Positions 1-9,773 of a stretch of 64,000 nucleotides of DNA are shown in pieces (within the stretch, counting starts at the first letter, position 1; each line of letters opens with the position of its first letter). Source of the stretch: JAKOQB01 sp036824465. GTDB lineage: Bacteria; Pseudomonadota; Gammaproteobacteria; Burkholderiales; Burkholderiaceae_F. Under the pieces are notes generated by a model. That model was given only the letters and a program-made list of their open reading frames with translations, ran no database searches and was not told where the DNA came from. The stretch lies in assembly GCA_036824465.1 (NCBI GenBank), contig DAITAC010000001.1, forward strand, positions 114,743-178,742, given 5' to 3'. Made by a program: the position numbers and the translations under genes.

Positions 1-786
1 CAGAGCGGCGAAGCGCTGCGGCAATTCGTCGATCAGCCGCCCGATGCTGCCCTCTGGCAACTTGCGCGCGACTTCGACCGCGCCGGTGTACTGCTGCCAG
101 AGATCGTTAAGCAATCGGCTCTCGTCCTCAAACGCTTCCGGCGAAGGTTCGTTCTGGATGAAAGGCTCGGCGAAGCTCTTGTACTTGCCCACCTTGAATA
201 CGTTCACCGAAATGCCGAGCTTGTCGAGCGCATCGCGGTAGTAGTTGCGATAGCCGCCAAAACCGCGTAGCAACACCGCGCCGTGCGGATGAAGGTAGAC
301 CTCGCTCGCGTGCGCCGCCAGGTAATACTGGCGCTGGTCGAATGATGAGCCCCAGGCCACCACCTGCTTGCCGGTCGCCTTGATACGTTCAAGGGCCGCG
401 GCAACCTCGCGCAGCGTCGGCATGCCGGCGCCCTCAAAGTCGTCAAGCATCAGCAGCACGCGGGCAATGTGCGCATCCTTTGCTGCGGCATCCAGCGCGG
501 TCAACACGTCACGCAACTGGGTTTCGCGCTCGCGGTCCAGCAGCATCTGTACCAGAGCGGCTTCGCCCGCCGCGCCGGTGTATTGCTCGACGATCGGCCC
601 CTTGATATCGACGACGAGCGCCGTGTTATCAGTCAGCGTCGGGCGGCCGTCATGCAACCACGCAAAGACGACGATTACGATCACGGCGAGGAACAGAACA
701 TTCAGCACCAGTCGGCGGGAAAAATCGAGCGTCCGCCACAGGAAGCCGAAGAAGCGTCTAATCGGGCCAGGTCGGCCAGCGGGCAT
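1..786 (-). CDS. sppA: Signal peptide peptidase SppA (67K type), N-terminal part
   Basis: This membrane-anchored protease cleaves leftover signal peptides in the inner membrane. The window shows the first 262 codons; the 3' end, with the catalytic serine half, lies outside. A single transmembrane segment covers about residues 24-42, preceded by an Arg-rich cytoplasmic start. The S49 fold follows. Lys203, in GKYKSFAEPF, matches the general-base lysine of the E. coli 67K enzyme (K209). The ATG at 786 starts a frame with no earlier in-frame conserved sequence. A 57-nt gap separates it from the upstream HAD gene on the same strand. The family assignment is firm; whether the missing half is intact cannot be seen. 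Confidence 0.93.
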   Translation of the reverse strand, partial: MPAGRPGPIRRFFGFLWRTLDFSRRLVLNVLFLAVIVIVVFAWLHDGRPTLTDNTALVVDIKGPIVEQYTGAAGEAALVQMLLDRERETQLRDVLTALDAAAKDAHIARVLLMLDDFEGAGMPTLREVAAALERIKATGKQVVAWGSSFDQRQYYLAAHASEVYLHPHGAVLLRGFGGYRNYYRDALDKLGISVNVFKVGKYKSFAEPFIQNEPSPEAFEDESRLLNDLWQQYTGAVEVARKLPEGSIGRLIDELPQRFAAL

Positions 787-843
787 GGATAACTCCGGAA
801 TACGTCTTATGTTGCGCGGAAGCTTACCGAACGGCCAGCGGCG

Positions 844-1533
844 TCAAGCACGCAGCCGCGCCAATGCGTGCGGCAGATCACGAACCGACCGCACACGCAA
901 CCCGATGTAAAGGGCGCGGCCGCGATTTCCGCCGCGACGAACCAGCACCGTGCGAAACCCGGCTGCGCGCGCCGCCTTGAGGTTCAACGCGTTGTCTTCG
1001 ACCAGGATTGCCACTCCCGGTACGACGCGCTCACGCGCGAGCATGTGACGCAGCATCGCGCGCGACGGCTTCGGCCGGAATGTGCCGTGCACCCGCATCG
1101 ACTCGATCGCATAGCGCGCACCGATATGCCGGCGCAATCCAATGCCGTCCAGCACCGATTCGGCGTATGCCCGCGGCGCATTTGTCAGCAGAACCTTGCG
1201 CCCGGGAAGGCGTGCAAACAGCTGCGCCAGACCGCGCTCGGCGCGCAGCAGTTGGGCCACGTCGAAGTCGTGCGTCTCGCGCAGGAAATGATGCGGATCG
1301 ATTGCGTGATGACGGATCAGCCCCAGCAGTGTGGCGCCGTAGCGGCGCCAGTAGGTCAACCGCAGTTGGTTGGCCGGCTCACGTTCGATCTGCAGGTGTT
1401 TCTCAACGAAGTCGGTCATGCGTGCATCGATTCTGTGAATGATCGCGTGCGACGCGTCATGCAGCGTGTCATCGAGGTCGAAGAACCAAACAATTCGGCG
1501 CTTCGCCGTCGGCAGTCGGTAGCCAGATGTCAA
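844..1533 (-). CDS. HAD-family hydrolase, pyrimidine 5'-nucleotidase type
   Basis: This is a haloacid-dehalogenase-fold phosphatase of subfamily IA. Members next to argB in betaproteobacteria are usually called pyrimidine 5'-nucleotidases, which would mean dephosphorylating UMP/CMP-like nucleotides in the cytoplasm. Visible motifs are FFDLDDTLHD (nucleophile and acid/base Asp), LLTNAP (motif II), RPKPS with the motif III lysine, and VEDNALNLKAA (motif IV acids). I chose the TTG at 1533 because it leaves about 18 residues before motif I, as in relatives. A GTG at 1593 would add 20 residues that overlap a repeat-like sequence. It lies just downstream of argB on the same strand. The exact substrate is inferred from family and context only. 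Confidence 0.8.
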   Translation of the reverse strand: MTSGYRLPTAKRRIVWFFDLDDTLHDASHAIIHRIDARMTDFVEKHLQIEREPANQLRLTYWRRYGATLLGLIRHHAIDPHHFLRETHDFDVAQLLRAERGLAQLFARLPGRKVLLTNAPRAYAESVLDGIGLRRHIGARYAIESMRVHGTFRPKPSRAMLRHMLARERVVPGVAILVEDNALNLKAARAAGFRTVLVRRGGNRGRALYIGLRVRSVRDLPHALARLRA

Positions 1534-1607
1534 TCGCTCGCCATTTCGAGGATGCTGCCCCCGACCGCTACGGACAAACCGCCGACTGATCACTGCCGAC
1601 TGCCGAA
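1508..1607. repeat. Imperfect inverted repeat, GTCGGnAGTCGGnAG type
   Basis: The left arm GTCGGCAGTCGGTAG (1508-1522) and the right arm CTGCCGACTGCCGAA (1593-1607) pair at 13 of 15 positions, with about 70 nt between them. The left arm falls within the first codons of the HAD gene and the right arm between that gene and argB. A near-identical arrangement is seen at 35100-35174. Function unknown; it may be a repetitive extragenic element or a weak transcription-attenuating structure. Confidence 0.55.
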
Positions 1608-1619
1608 TGGCCTTGCCGA

Positions 1620-2507
1620 CTAATGACTACGAATCATCGTGCCCACGCCCTCGTCGGTCAGGATTTCGAGCAGCAGGCAGTGATCGACGCGGCCATCGAT
1701 GATATGCACCGAGTTGACACCACTCCTGGCAGCGTCCAGCGCCGAAGAGATCTTCGGCAGCATGCCGCCCGATATCGTACCGTCGGCGAACAGCTCGTCG
1801 ATCTGCCGTGCCGACAAGCCGGTCAGCAGCCTGCCGTTCTTGTCAAGCACGCCGGGCGTGTTGGTCAGCATCACCAGTTTTTCAGCCTTCAGGATCTCCG
1901 CAATCTTGCCGGCCACCACGTCGGCGTTGATGTTGTAGGTCGCGCCGTCTGCGCCAAACCCGATCGGCGAAATCACGGGAATGAACGCATCATCCTGCAA
2001 TGCCTTGACCACCGCCGGATTGATCGCCTCGATCTCGCCGACCTGGCCTATGTCGTGCGACTTGCTTGGATCGTCCTTGTCGGGCATCCGCATCTTGCGG
2101 GCACGGATCAGGCCGCCGTCCTTGCCGGTGAGTCCCACCGCCTGCCCGCCGAAACCGTTGATCAGCATCACGAGTTCCTGCTGCACCTCGCCCGCAAGCA
2201 CCCACTCGACGATTTCCATCGTCTCGGCGTCGGTCACGCGCATGCCCTGGACGAATGTCGATTTCTTGCCAACCCGCTCGAGCGCCTCATCAATCTGCGG
2301 ACCGCCCCCGTGCACCACCACCGGATTCATGCCGACGAGCTTCAGCAGCACCACATCATGCGCAAATGCCTCCTTCAGGTTCTGGTCGACCATCGCGTTG
2401 CCGCCGTACTTGACGACAATGGTCTTGCCGTGAAAGCGGCGGATGTACGGCAGCGCCTCGGAAAGGATGTCGGCCTTGAGTTGCGGCGGGACTTGAGCGC
2501 GATCCAT
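1620..2507 (-). CDS. argB: Acetylglutamate kinase
   Basis: ArgB phosphorylates N-acetyl-L-glutamate with ATP, the second step of arginine synthesis, in the cytoplasm. The 295-residue protein has the amino acid kinase fold: IVVKYGGNAM with the phosphate-binding lysine and glycines near the N-terminus, VVVHGGGPQI for acetylglutamate binding, and NINADVVAGKIA in the nucleotide half. The reading frame stays open a further 43 codons upstream, but ATG 2507 (MDRAQVPPQL) matches the normal family start and length. It is divergent from the HMA-domain gene across 139 nt and is followed on the same strand by the HAD gene. Confidence 0.96.
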   Translation of the reverse strand: MDRAQVPPQLKADILSEALPYIRRFHGKTIVVKYGGNAMVDQNLKEAFAHDVVLLKLVGMNPVVVHGGGPQIDEALERVGKKSTFVQGMRVTDAETMEIVEWVLAGEVQQELVMLINGFGGQAVGLTGKDGGLIRARKMRMPDKDDPSKSHDIGQVGEIEAINPAVVKALQDDAFIPVISPIGFGADGATYNINADVVAGKIAEILKAEKLVMLTNTPGVLDKNGRLLTGLSARQIDELFADGTISGGMLPKISSALDAARSGVNSVHIIDGRVDHCLLLEILTDEGVGTMIRSH

Positions 2508-2646
2508 CGCGAGTGGTTGGACGAGACGTTGCGAAGCGCGCAGCAGTGTATCAGCGGCCCGGCACCGACTTGATCTGCGTCGCGCGCACGGCGCCCAGGA
2601 CAGTGCAAAATGCTGCCGTCGAATACGGAATTGCAAGGATCACTTT

Positions 2647-2853
2647 ATGCAGCAGCATTTTCAGATCACCGGCATGCACTGCAACGGTTGCGTGAACCGC
2701 GTGACCAAGGCCCTGAAGCCGCTGGCAGACGAAGTCGTGGTGACCCTCGATCCGCCGCGCGCAACGTTTCAATCGCCGACCACGATTTCGATCGACGCGG
2801 TGCGCGCCGCGCTGTCGAAGGCGGGCGACTATCAGGTGCACGCAATCGCCTAG
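2647..2853 (+). CDS. Heavy-metal-associated (HMA) domain protein, CopZ-like
   Basis: This is a 68-residue single-domain copper-chaperone-like protein. The metal-binding loop GMHCNGCV puts Cys12 and Cys15 in the CxxC spacing used for Cu(I), and the rest fits the beta-alpha-beta-beta-alpha-beta ferredoxin-like fold. It probably hands copper to a P-type ATPase or a regulator in the cytoplasm. Its stop codon (2851-2853) overlaps the stop of the convergent small basic gene (2850-2852), which is itself coupled to a periplasmic copper chaperone gene. So two copper-type genes meet tail to tail. Copper specificity is inferred from the motif; zinc or other soft metals remain possible. Confidence 0.88.
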   Translation: MQQHFQITGMHCNGCVNRVTKALKPLADEVVVTLDPPRATFQSPTTISIDAVRAALSKAGDYQVHAIA

Positions 2854-3029
2854 TTCTGCTCGAGCAGCTTCTTCAGCCTTCTCTTTTCCTGCTGTCGCAT
2901 CGCTTTCGTGCTTGGGCCGTGCGGTCCGGCGGCGCGTTTCTTCGCTGCCACGACGACCGGATTACGTGGGCGAAGTACGCCGGCTGCGACAACGACTTTT
3001 GCGGCCCGCGCCCGACGCCTAGCCATCAT
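2850..3029 (-). CDS. Small basic protein, conserved-hypothetical type
   Basis: This 59-residue, strongly basic protein is too short for ordinary ORF cut-offs. Visible features are an Arg-rich start (MMARRRARAAK), a central RPRNP, an AAKKRAAGPHG stretch and a C-terminal amphipathic basic segment (KAMRQQEKRRLKKLLEQN). The first ATG (3029) overlaps the TGA of the upstream copper chaperone gene as ATGA, a strong sign of translational coupling. Short betaproteobacterial proteins with PRNP and KRAGxH-like segments exist, but I know no function for them. The basic composition would suit nucleic-acid or ribosome binding; that is a guess. Confidence 0.7.
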   Translation of the reverse strand: MMARRRARAAKVVVAAGVLRPRNPVVVAAKKRAAGPHGPSTKAMRQQEKRRLKKLLEQN

Positions 3030-3478
3030 TGCTTGTGGCCGGCACCTGGCGTTGGCGCGCGTGTTCCAACCTCGACTTCGATCGGTTGTGTGACGAGTCT
3101 GCCCGTGCGCGTTTCGATCCGCAGCGACAGCGGTATCTTTTCGCCCGCCTTGAGCGTCCGGCTCAGGTCAAGCAGCATCACGTGATAGCCGCCGGGTTTG
3201 AGTTCGACCGGCCTGCCGGCGGGCAGATCGAGCGCGGCCACCGCGCGCATCTTCATCACATTTCCATCCATCGCCATCTCGTGAATCTCGACGACGCCGG
3301 CGACCGGGCTGGCTGCACCCACTATGCGGGCGGCCTCCTTTGATGTGAGCGTCATGAACGCACCGGTGCCCATCTGGCCGGGCACCGTGGCACGCACCCA
3401 GGCGCCGGATACGTCGACCTGCGCGATCGATGGAGTCGCAACCAGGGCCGCCAGAAGAACGAACAGCCATCGAAACAT
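3026..3478 (-). CDS. Periplasmic PCu(A)C-type copper chaperone
   Basis: This is a secreted copper chaperone of the PCu(A)C (DUF461) family, which delivers Cu(I) to the CuA site of cytochrome oxidase or handles periplasmic copper. A signal peptide covers about residues 1-20 (MFRWLFVLLAALVATPSIAQ). The copper motif H-x10-M-x21-H-x-M is intact: His66, Met77, His99 and Met101. The 150-residue start at ATG 3478 is set by the signal peptide and by a GGGGAGAG ribosome binding site. It begins 19 nt after hslU and ends in an ATGA overlap with the small basic gene, so it probably rides on the hslVU transcript. Confidence 0.9.
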   Translation of the reverse strand: MFRWLFVLLAALVATPSIAQVDVSGAWVRATVPGQMGTGAFMTLTSKEAARIVGAASPVAGVVEIHEMAMDGNVMKMRAVAALDLPAGRPVELKPGGYHVMLLDLSRTLKAGEKIPLSLRIETRTGRLVTQPIEVEVGTRAPTPGAGHKQ

Positions 3479-3497
3479 CGAATCTCTCCCCGTCAAC

Positions 3498-4820
<1,323 letters not shown>

Positions 4821-4963
4821 CATGGCAGCAGCGGCTCGGGTGCACGCGATGCTGCGCATCGCCCATGCACTATCTCCGGTCTAGTCAGGCGCGCCGCCCC
4901 GAGGCGGCTCGGCGATGGCGCGCAAAACAAAAGCAACGAAGAAGCAGCATCGCCCGAATTGCA

Positions 4964-5500
4964 TCACTCCAGCGATTCGATGGTGTGCGACTGGTTGGTA
5001 TAGATGCACAGGTCGCCGGCAATGGTCAACGCTTTCTTGACGATGTCGGCGGGCGCAAATTCGGTGTTTTCAAGCAGTGCGCGTGCGGCAGCTTGCGCGT
5101 ACGCGCCGCCGGAGCCGATCGAGATCAGGCCAAATTCAGGTTCCAGCACATCGCCATTGCCGCTGATGATCAGCGATGTTTCGCGATCGGCAACCGCCAG
5201 CATCGCCTCGAGACGACGCAGGATGCGGTCCGTGCGCCAGTCCTTCGCCAGTTCGACCGCGGAACGCAGCAGGTTGCCCTGGTGCTTTTCCAGCTTGGCT
5301 TCGAACCGCTCAAAGAGCGTGAAAGCGTCGGCTGTTGCGCCAGCGAATCCAGCCAGGATGCGATCGTGATACAGACGCCGCACCTTGCGCGCACTCTGTT
5401 TGACGACGATGTTGCCGAGGGTAACCTGGCCGTCGCCTCCCATCGAAACGAGCGCGCCGCGCCGGGCCGACACAATGGTAGTGCCGTGGAAAGGTTCCAT
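4964..5500 (-). CDS. hslV: HslV, peptidase subunit of the HslUV protease
   Basis: HslV is the threonine protease (two stacked hexamers) of the bacterial proteasome-like complex. The 178-residue protein begins MEPFHGTTIVSARRG. As in other betaproteobacteria, a short propeptide (MEPFHG) precedes the catalytic threonine that becomes the N-terminus after processing. The SIGSGGAYAQAAARAL segment matches the cation-binding and activation region. It heads the minus-strand group hslV-hslU-copper chaperone-small basic protein and lies 53 nt downstream of the STAS-type gene, with which it may be co-transcribed. I see no obvious sigma-32 promoter directly in front of it. Confidence 0.96.
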   Translation of the reverse strand: MEPFHGTTIVSARRGALVSMGGDGQVTLGNIVVKQSARKVRRLYHDRILAGFAGATADAFTLFERFEAKLEKHQGNLLRSAVELAKDWRTDRILRRLEAMLAVADRETSLIISGNGDVLEPEFGLISIGSGGAYAQAAARALLENTEFAPADIVKKALTIAGDLCIYTNQSHTIESLE

Positions 5501-5553
5501 TGCGTCAACGTAGGGCCGGGAGCGCGGCTTTCAAGCCCGCGCGACTCGCGCGA

Positions 5554-7050
5554 TCATCCGCGGCGCAACTGCACCGTCGTCACCGCAGTGACGCCGAGCA
5601 GGTGCAACAACGCGCCGATCATCGGATTCACGTTTCGCATCTCAATCGCACTGCCGCCCTTCTGAACCCGGCGCGCCAGGGTCAGCATTGCGGACGCCGC
5701 CGAAAACGCCATCCGTCGCAACTGCTCGCAGTCAACAACCAACTGCGGATTGGCGCGTGCCGCCGCGAGCAACCGACCGAAATGTGGTTCGCCCTCACCC
5801 TCGATTACACCGCGCCATACAAACGAGTCGACTGCCACATCGATAATGGGTGCAGCGTCGATCGCGGTCGCCGGCCCCGGCTTCATGTTCGGCGGTGCCG
5901 GCTCCCAGGATGGCGGCGAGACTTCGAAAGTGATGCAGTACTGAATCGCCGTTTCGTCAAACTCCTCCTGACGGTCCAGCAGCCGCAGAATCTCCAGTAA
6001 GAGCATCCACAGTGCATCGGATGGGTCACGGCGCCCTGGCGCGGTAGCTTCCCGAAGCGTTCCGAGGAACAACTCCGCCCCGGCAAGCGTCAATTCATGC
6101 CGGGCCCGCTTGAACGCATTGACGACGCGCAGAAGCAGTTCGGCGCCGGCCAGATCGATCGAGCGCACTCCGGAGAAATCGAGTTTCAACGCGGCATGCG
6201 TGGTCGCAAGACCCTTCAACTCTTCCAGTTGCTTAACGACACCGGCGTCGACTTTGTCAGGAAGGCGCACGGCGGGTTCGGCGCTGACTGCCGCCGGTGC
6301 CGCAGGTGCCGCCGGTGCTCGAAGCTCCGCACGGGCGGGCGCATCGACGTAGTTGAACCACCCCGGTGGCGAGTTCTCGAAGCGCAGCGCGTATTCCATC
6401 GTCAGCTGTTCAAAGGCCTTGACGTCGCCACTCTGGTTGATGAGTTCGAACAGCATCAACCATGCGTTCTGCGTGGCGTGGCCCAGATCGTCGGCGCGGA
6501 TGCCCGCGCGCAATACGGCCTCCGCTGCATCGATCTGCCCGTTGGAGAACAGGATCGCCGTTTCGTCAATGATCGAGCCCGCACCAGAGGTGTTGATCTC
6601 GATGGCATCCACGCTGCCGGCAAGCACGTCCGTGCCGGGATCGAAGTCATCGTCTTCAGCCGGTTCGCGAACCGGCTCTTTCTGCGCTAACTGCGGTACC
6701 GCCGGTTCGGGAACCGCCATCAGACCAGAATTTGCGGTCAACTCAGGTGGAGAAGCCGTGTCGGGATCACCCGTGTTCCGTCCGGTCGGGCGCAGGAAAT
6801 CGCGGGCCATCTCGTTTTCAATTGCATCGATCTTTGCCGCGGTTTCCATCGCCAGAGAGCGCGCCACCTCGCGCTCAGCCGGCACCCCGTCAAGAGGTAC
6901 CGCGCGGATCCCGGGCGCTGGACGCGGCGGCGGAGCGCCGGCACGGGCGCTCCTCGACCGCGCCGCGGAATCCGTGCGCGCGGTGGCACCCGTCCGTGCC
7001 GGACGTTGCTTCGGGTCCTTAGGATCCTTCTTGAAGAACGAAAAAACCAC
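5554..7050 (-). CDS. STAS-type domain protein with duplicated module
   Basis: This is a protein of about 498 residues whose C-terminal part resembles anti-anti-sigma/STAS folds: segments LDFSGVRSIDLAGAELLLRV and LVVDCEQLRRMAFSAASAML end in hydrophobic helices. The N-terminal 140 residues are Lys/Pro/Ala-rich and look disordered, starting FSFFKKDPKDPK. A module of about 37 residues occurs twice (about 196-232 and 346-382): W-x-M-L-x-E-[LI], then an acidic-x-F, then Y, then FE[NV]SPP[GS]W. GTG 7050 is chosen because the sequence becomes family-like there; a TTG at 7080 is possible. The 277 nt upstream holds a TATAGT hexamer (complement of 7235-7240) but no convincing -35. Role unknown; regulatory partner switching is inferred from the fold only. 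Confidence 0.72.
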   Translation of the reverse strand: MVFSFFKKDPKDPKQRPARTGATARTDSAARSRSARAGAPPPRPAPGIRAVPLDGVPAEREVARSLAMETAAKIDAIENEMARDFLRPTGRNTGDPDTASPPELTANSGLMAVPEPAVPQLAQKEPVREPAEDDDFDPGTDVLAGSVDAIEINTSGAGSIIDETAILFSNGQIDAAEAVLRAGIRADDLGHATQNAWLMLFELINQSGDVKAFEQLTMEYALRFENSPPGWFNYVDAPARAELRAPAAPAAPAAVSAEPAVRLPDKVDAGVVKQLEELKGLATTHAALKLDFSGVRSIDLAGAELLLRVVNAFKRARHELTLAGAELFLGTLREATAPGRRDPSDALWMLLLEILRLLDRQEEFDETAIQYCITFEVSPPSWEPAPPNMKPGPATAIDAAPIIDVAVDSFVWRGVIEGEGEPHFGRLLAAARANPQLVVDCEQLRRMAFSAASAMLTLARRVQKGGSAIEMRNVNPMIGALLHLLGVTAVTTVQLRRG

Positions 7051-7327
7051 GCGCGCCCTACGAAACCTTGGGACTGTCAACCTGAGCGTCAGATCGGGGT
7101 GCCGACACCCTCGGCCATCGGGTTGTCGACCAACCCAGCATATCGGGCCGGGGTCCGCACAATCGAACGAGTTGAGAGGTCAAGTCACCGCCCGTCGATT
7201 GATCTGCTGCCTCGCGACCGAAACGCTGCGATTCACTATAACAACTTTCCTTTTTCGGCTTCATCATCCAGCTCGATGCTCGAACTGAGCGACTACCGTC
7301 TTGGCGCTAGGGCCGATTCAAGGGGTA

Positions 7328-7834
7328 TCACTGGCGCGGTGCAGTCGACAACTGGGCCGAGGTCAGCCGGTAATACAGGCCAAACGGGTCCTCGTTGAGC
7401 ACGGCAAGGCGGCCGCTCAGGATGATCGGCTCGAATGTGTGCTTGATCGGCGACTGGGCGCGCACCTCGACGATGTATTCCGGCCCGAGCGACAGACAGA
7501 ACGGACAATGCGGCGGCTGCATCGTCAGCAGGAAGTGATCGTGGACCTCACCGGTCTCAATCGGCAGCATGAACCCCTGCAATTTGACCTCGCGCTTGTC
7601 CAACGCGATGACTTGCGCGCTGAAATCGGGCACGACGCGCTTGCCAACCGTCTTGGCCCTGACCTGCCCAAGCGTATTCCACGACACCACGCCCTTCAGT
7701 TCCGGCAGGTTGTTCAGCAGCGCCGGATCGATCGGCAGACCGAGCGAGTTGCTCGGCGCTGGCGCCTGCGCCAAGCCCGGTCCAATGCCGACGAGCAAGG
7801 CAGTCGCGAGCAGGTACACAAATCTCTTCATCAT
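7328..7834 (-). CDS. DUF3299 domain periplasmic protein
   Basis: This 168-residue exported protein has a signal peptide at about residues 1-23 (MMKRFVYLLATALLVGIGPG). The mature part matches DUF3299: a VVSWNTLGQV segment, then LQGFMLPIE, then MQPPHCPFC with a Cys pair in CPFC, and GLYYRL near the end. DUF3299 proteins often sit beside an FtsX-type permease and its ATPase, as here (98 nt downstream of the permease, same strand). The first ATG (7834) has an AGGA ribosome binding site five bases away. The histidine and cysteines could bind metal or heme, but the biochemical role is not established. Confidence 0.8.
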   Translation of the reverse strand: MMKRFVYLLATALLVGIGPGLAQAPAPSNSLGLPIDPALLNNLPELKGVVSWNTLGQVRAKTVGKRVVPDFSAQVIALDKREVKLQGFMLPIETGEVHDHFLLTMQPPHCPFCLSLGPEYIVEVRAQSPIKHTFEPIILSGRLAVLNEDPFGLYYRLTSAQLSTAPRQ

Positions 7835-7931
7835 GATGATCCTACGCCGTCCAAATGATCGTGGCGCCTCCCGCCGGGCCTGCGGACCGCACAACCGGAG
7901 CCAAAACCGGCCACCCATCCAAATCGCAAGG

Positions 7932-9128
7932 CTAGCCTTCGGCAAGCGTCGCGTGCACATCCATCCGGCTGGCGCGCCAAGCGGGAATCAGGGCGGCTAC
8001 CGTTGCGACAGCAAGTGCAATCGCCAGCACTCCGATCAGCTCCGGCGTCCAAGCCCACGCCGAAACCGAAAACGAGCGCGACTGTGCCATCCATGTCCCG
8101 ACGATCTGAACCGCCGCAAACCCAAGGCCAGTGCCAAGCAGCAGTGCAATAAGTGCCAGCAACCAGCCCTCCATCAGCAGCATTGTCGCAACCCGACTCC
8201 GGCTTGCCCCCAGCATCCGCATCACCGCGATGTCATAGCGCCGCTCTTCCAAGGCGCTCGTCAGCGCGATGAACATAGCAATCAGCGCCGCGCCGAACAA
8301 GATGAGTGCAAACGCACGCAAGGTATCGATGCCGACCCCTACGACCGCAAACAGGCGCGCGAGTTCGCTTGCGGGAACGGCTGCCATCAGTTTGGGCTCG
8401 GCGTTGATTTGGCGTGGCAGCAATGCCGCCGCCAGCGGCGAAGCGTACTGCACCAGCAGCGCGGTCACCTCGCGCTCGGTCTTGAGCATTTTCCCCTCTT
8501 GTGAGTCGGCGTCGCCTTCATGTGTGAACCAGATGCTCTCGATACCGGTCAGCGCGAGCCGGTCGAGCACGGTCCCTGTAGCCGCCAGCACGCCGACAAC
8601 GCGGTATTCAGCGTCTTCATGCAACGGCCCGCCAATCGCCAAGCCGTGTGCGCCAAAGAATCTGGAGCCCAGGGACAGGTTTGCCTGGTGCGCGACCTGG
8701 GCGCCAACAACGGCCTGCATTCTCTCGCTCCACAAAGCGCCCGCAGCCAGGCGAGCACCGTAGTGCTCGATGAGTGCCGGTTCGGTGCCGACGATGCGGA
8801 AGCCTTGCACGTTATCGCCCAGCGCCAGCGGAATCACTTTGCTGACGAAGGGATTCGCCCGGAGTTGCTCGACTGCGGCCAGCGGCACATTGCCGGTCGG
8901 AATGTCGACGTGATAGACGGCGGAAAGAATGAGCTGCAGCGGTGAGCCCTTGGCGCCGACGACGACGTCGACACCCTGCACGTCACGCGTGATCTGCCGT
9001 GCCAACTGGGTGTGCAGCAGCAGCACGAACACCATCGTCGCCACGCCGAGGGCGAGCAGCAGCACGGACAACACCGTCTGCAGCGGCCGGCGCTTCAGTT
9101 GTGCGACGACGATCACCAGGGCGTTCAT
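7932..9128 (-). CDS. ABC transporter permease, FtsX/MacB family
   Basis: This 398-residue permease has the four-helix FtsX/MacB topology: one helix near residues 18-40 (LSVLLLALGVATMVFVLLL), a periplasmic domain of about 220 residues, then three helices near the C-terminus including LIALLLGTGLGFAAVQIVG. Such proteins do not move solutes through a pore; they couple cytoplasmic ATP hydrolysis to periplasmic work such as lipoprotein release or export. Its start codon overlaps the ATPase stop in an ATGA arrangement, so the two are coupled. With DUF3299 downstream it forms a three-gene set. Substrate unknown. Confidence 0.86.
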   Translation of the reverse strand: MNALVIVVAQLKRRPLQTVLSVLLLALGVATMVFVLLLHTQLARQITRDVQGVDVVVGAKGSPLQLILSAVYHVDIPTGNVPLAAVEQLRANPFVSKVIPLALGDNVQGFRIVGTEPALIEHYGARLAAGALWSERMQAVVGAQVAHQANLSLGSRFFGAHGLAIGGPLHEDAEYRVVGVLAATGTVLDRLALTGIESIWFTHEGDADSQEGKMLKTEREVTALLVQYASPLAAALLPRQINAEPKLMAAVPASELARLFAVVGVGIDTLRAFALILFGAALIAMFIALTSALEERRYDIAVMRMLGASRSRVATMLLMEGWLLALIALLLGTGLGFAAVQIVGTWMAQSRSFSVSAWAWTPELIGVLAIALAVATVAALIPAWRASRMDVHATLAEG

Positions 9129-9751
9129 GCAGAGCCCAGTTCGACAATCCGGCCGAAGCGGCCGCGAATGCGCGCATCATGTGTCGCCACCACCAACAGC
9201 GCACCGACCCGACCCGCACACTCGAGCAGCGCGTCGACCGCAATACGGGCATGCGCGTCGTCTAGTGCCGAAGTCGGCTCATCAGCCAGCAGCAGCTTGG
9301 GCCGATTGACGATCGCCCGCGCAATCGCAATCCGCTGCTGCTGACCCTGGCTTAACTGCGCCGGGCGGGCGTGCAGTGAGTCGGCAAGCCCCAGGGATGT
9401 CAACAGATCGCGTGCGGCCGCATCGTCGCTTACGCCGACGAAGTGTTGCGCGAGCCGTACATTGTCGAACGCCGACAGGCTGCCGACCAGATGCAGCTTC
9501 TGAGGCACCACGCCGATGCGTGCCCCGCGCCAGCGGTCCGGCCGCGGCGGCTGATACAGGTCATCGCCGTCAATCGTGACCTGACCTTCCGTCGGCGACA
9601 GCAGGCCGGCAAGTATGTGCAGCAGCGTCGTCTTGCCGCAGCCCGACGGTCCGATGAGTGCGCAGTGCGCATCGCGCGCGAGATCAAGATCCGGCGCGGC
9701 AAGCGCAGCTCCAGCGTCGTAACGGTGGGCGATCGAGCGGGTGACGAGCAC
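9125..9751 (-). CDS. ABC transporter ATP-binding protein, LolD/MacB-like
   Basis: This 208-residue ATPase partners the FtsX-type permease. All motifs are present: Walker A GPSGCGKTT (about 34-42), the Q-loop region VVPQKLHLV, the signature LSQGQQQR, Walker B LLLADEPTSALD and the H-loop VATHDAR. The start is a GTG at 9751, since no ATG gives a full N-terminal strand. A GC-rich hairpin lies just upstream (9774-9791), suggesting its own transcript or read-through from dksA. It resembles the LolD and MacB ATPases but carries no feature fixing the cargo. Confidence 0.9.
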   Translation of the reverse strand: MLVTRSIAHRYDAGAALAAPDLDLARDAHCALIGPSGCGKTTLLHILAGLLSPTEGQVTIDGDDLYQPPRPDRWRGARIGVVPQKLHLVGSLSAFDNVRLAQHFVGVSDDAAARDLLTSLGLADSLHARPAQLSQGQQQRIAIARAIVNRPKLLLADEPTSALDDAHARIAVDALLECAGRVGALLVVATHDARIRGRFGRIVELGSA

Positions 9752-9773
9752 GACCGTTTCCGGGGGAATTTCA

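Noticed and set aside
7058..7267. A 69-codon minus-strand ORF in front of the STAS-type gene
   Set aside because: No conserved sequence, overlaps the likely promoter region and runs into the coding start of the next gene.
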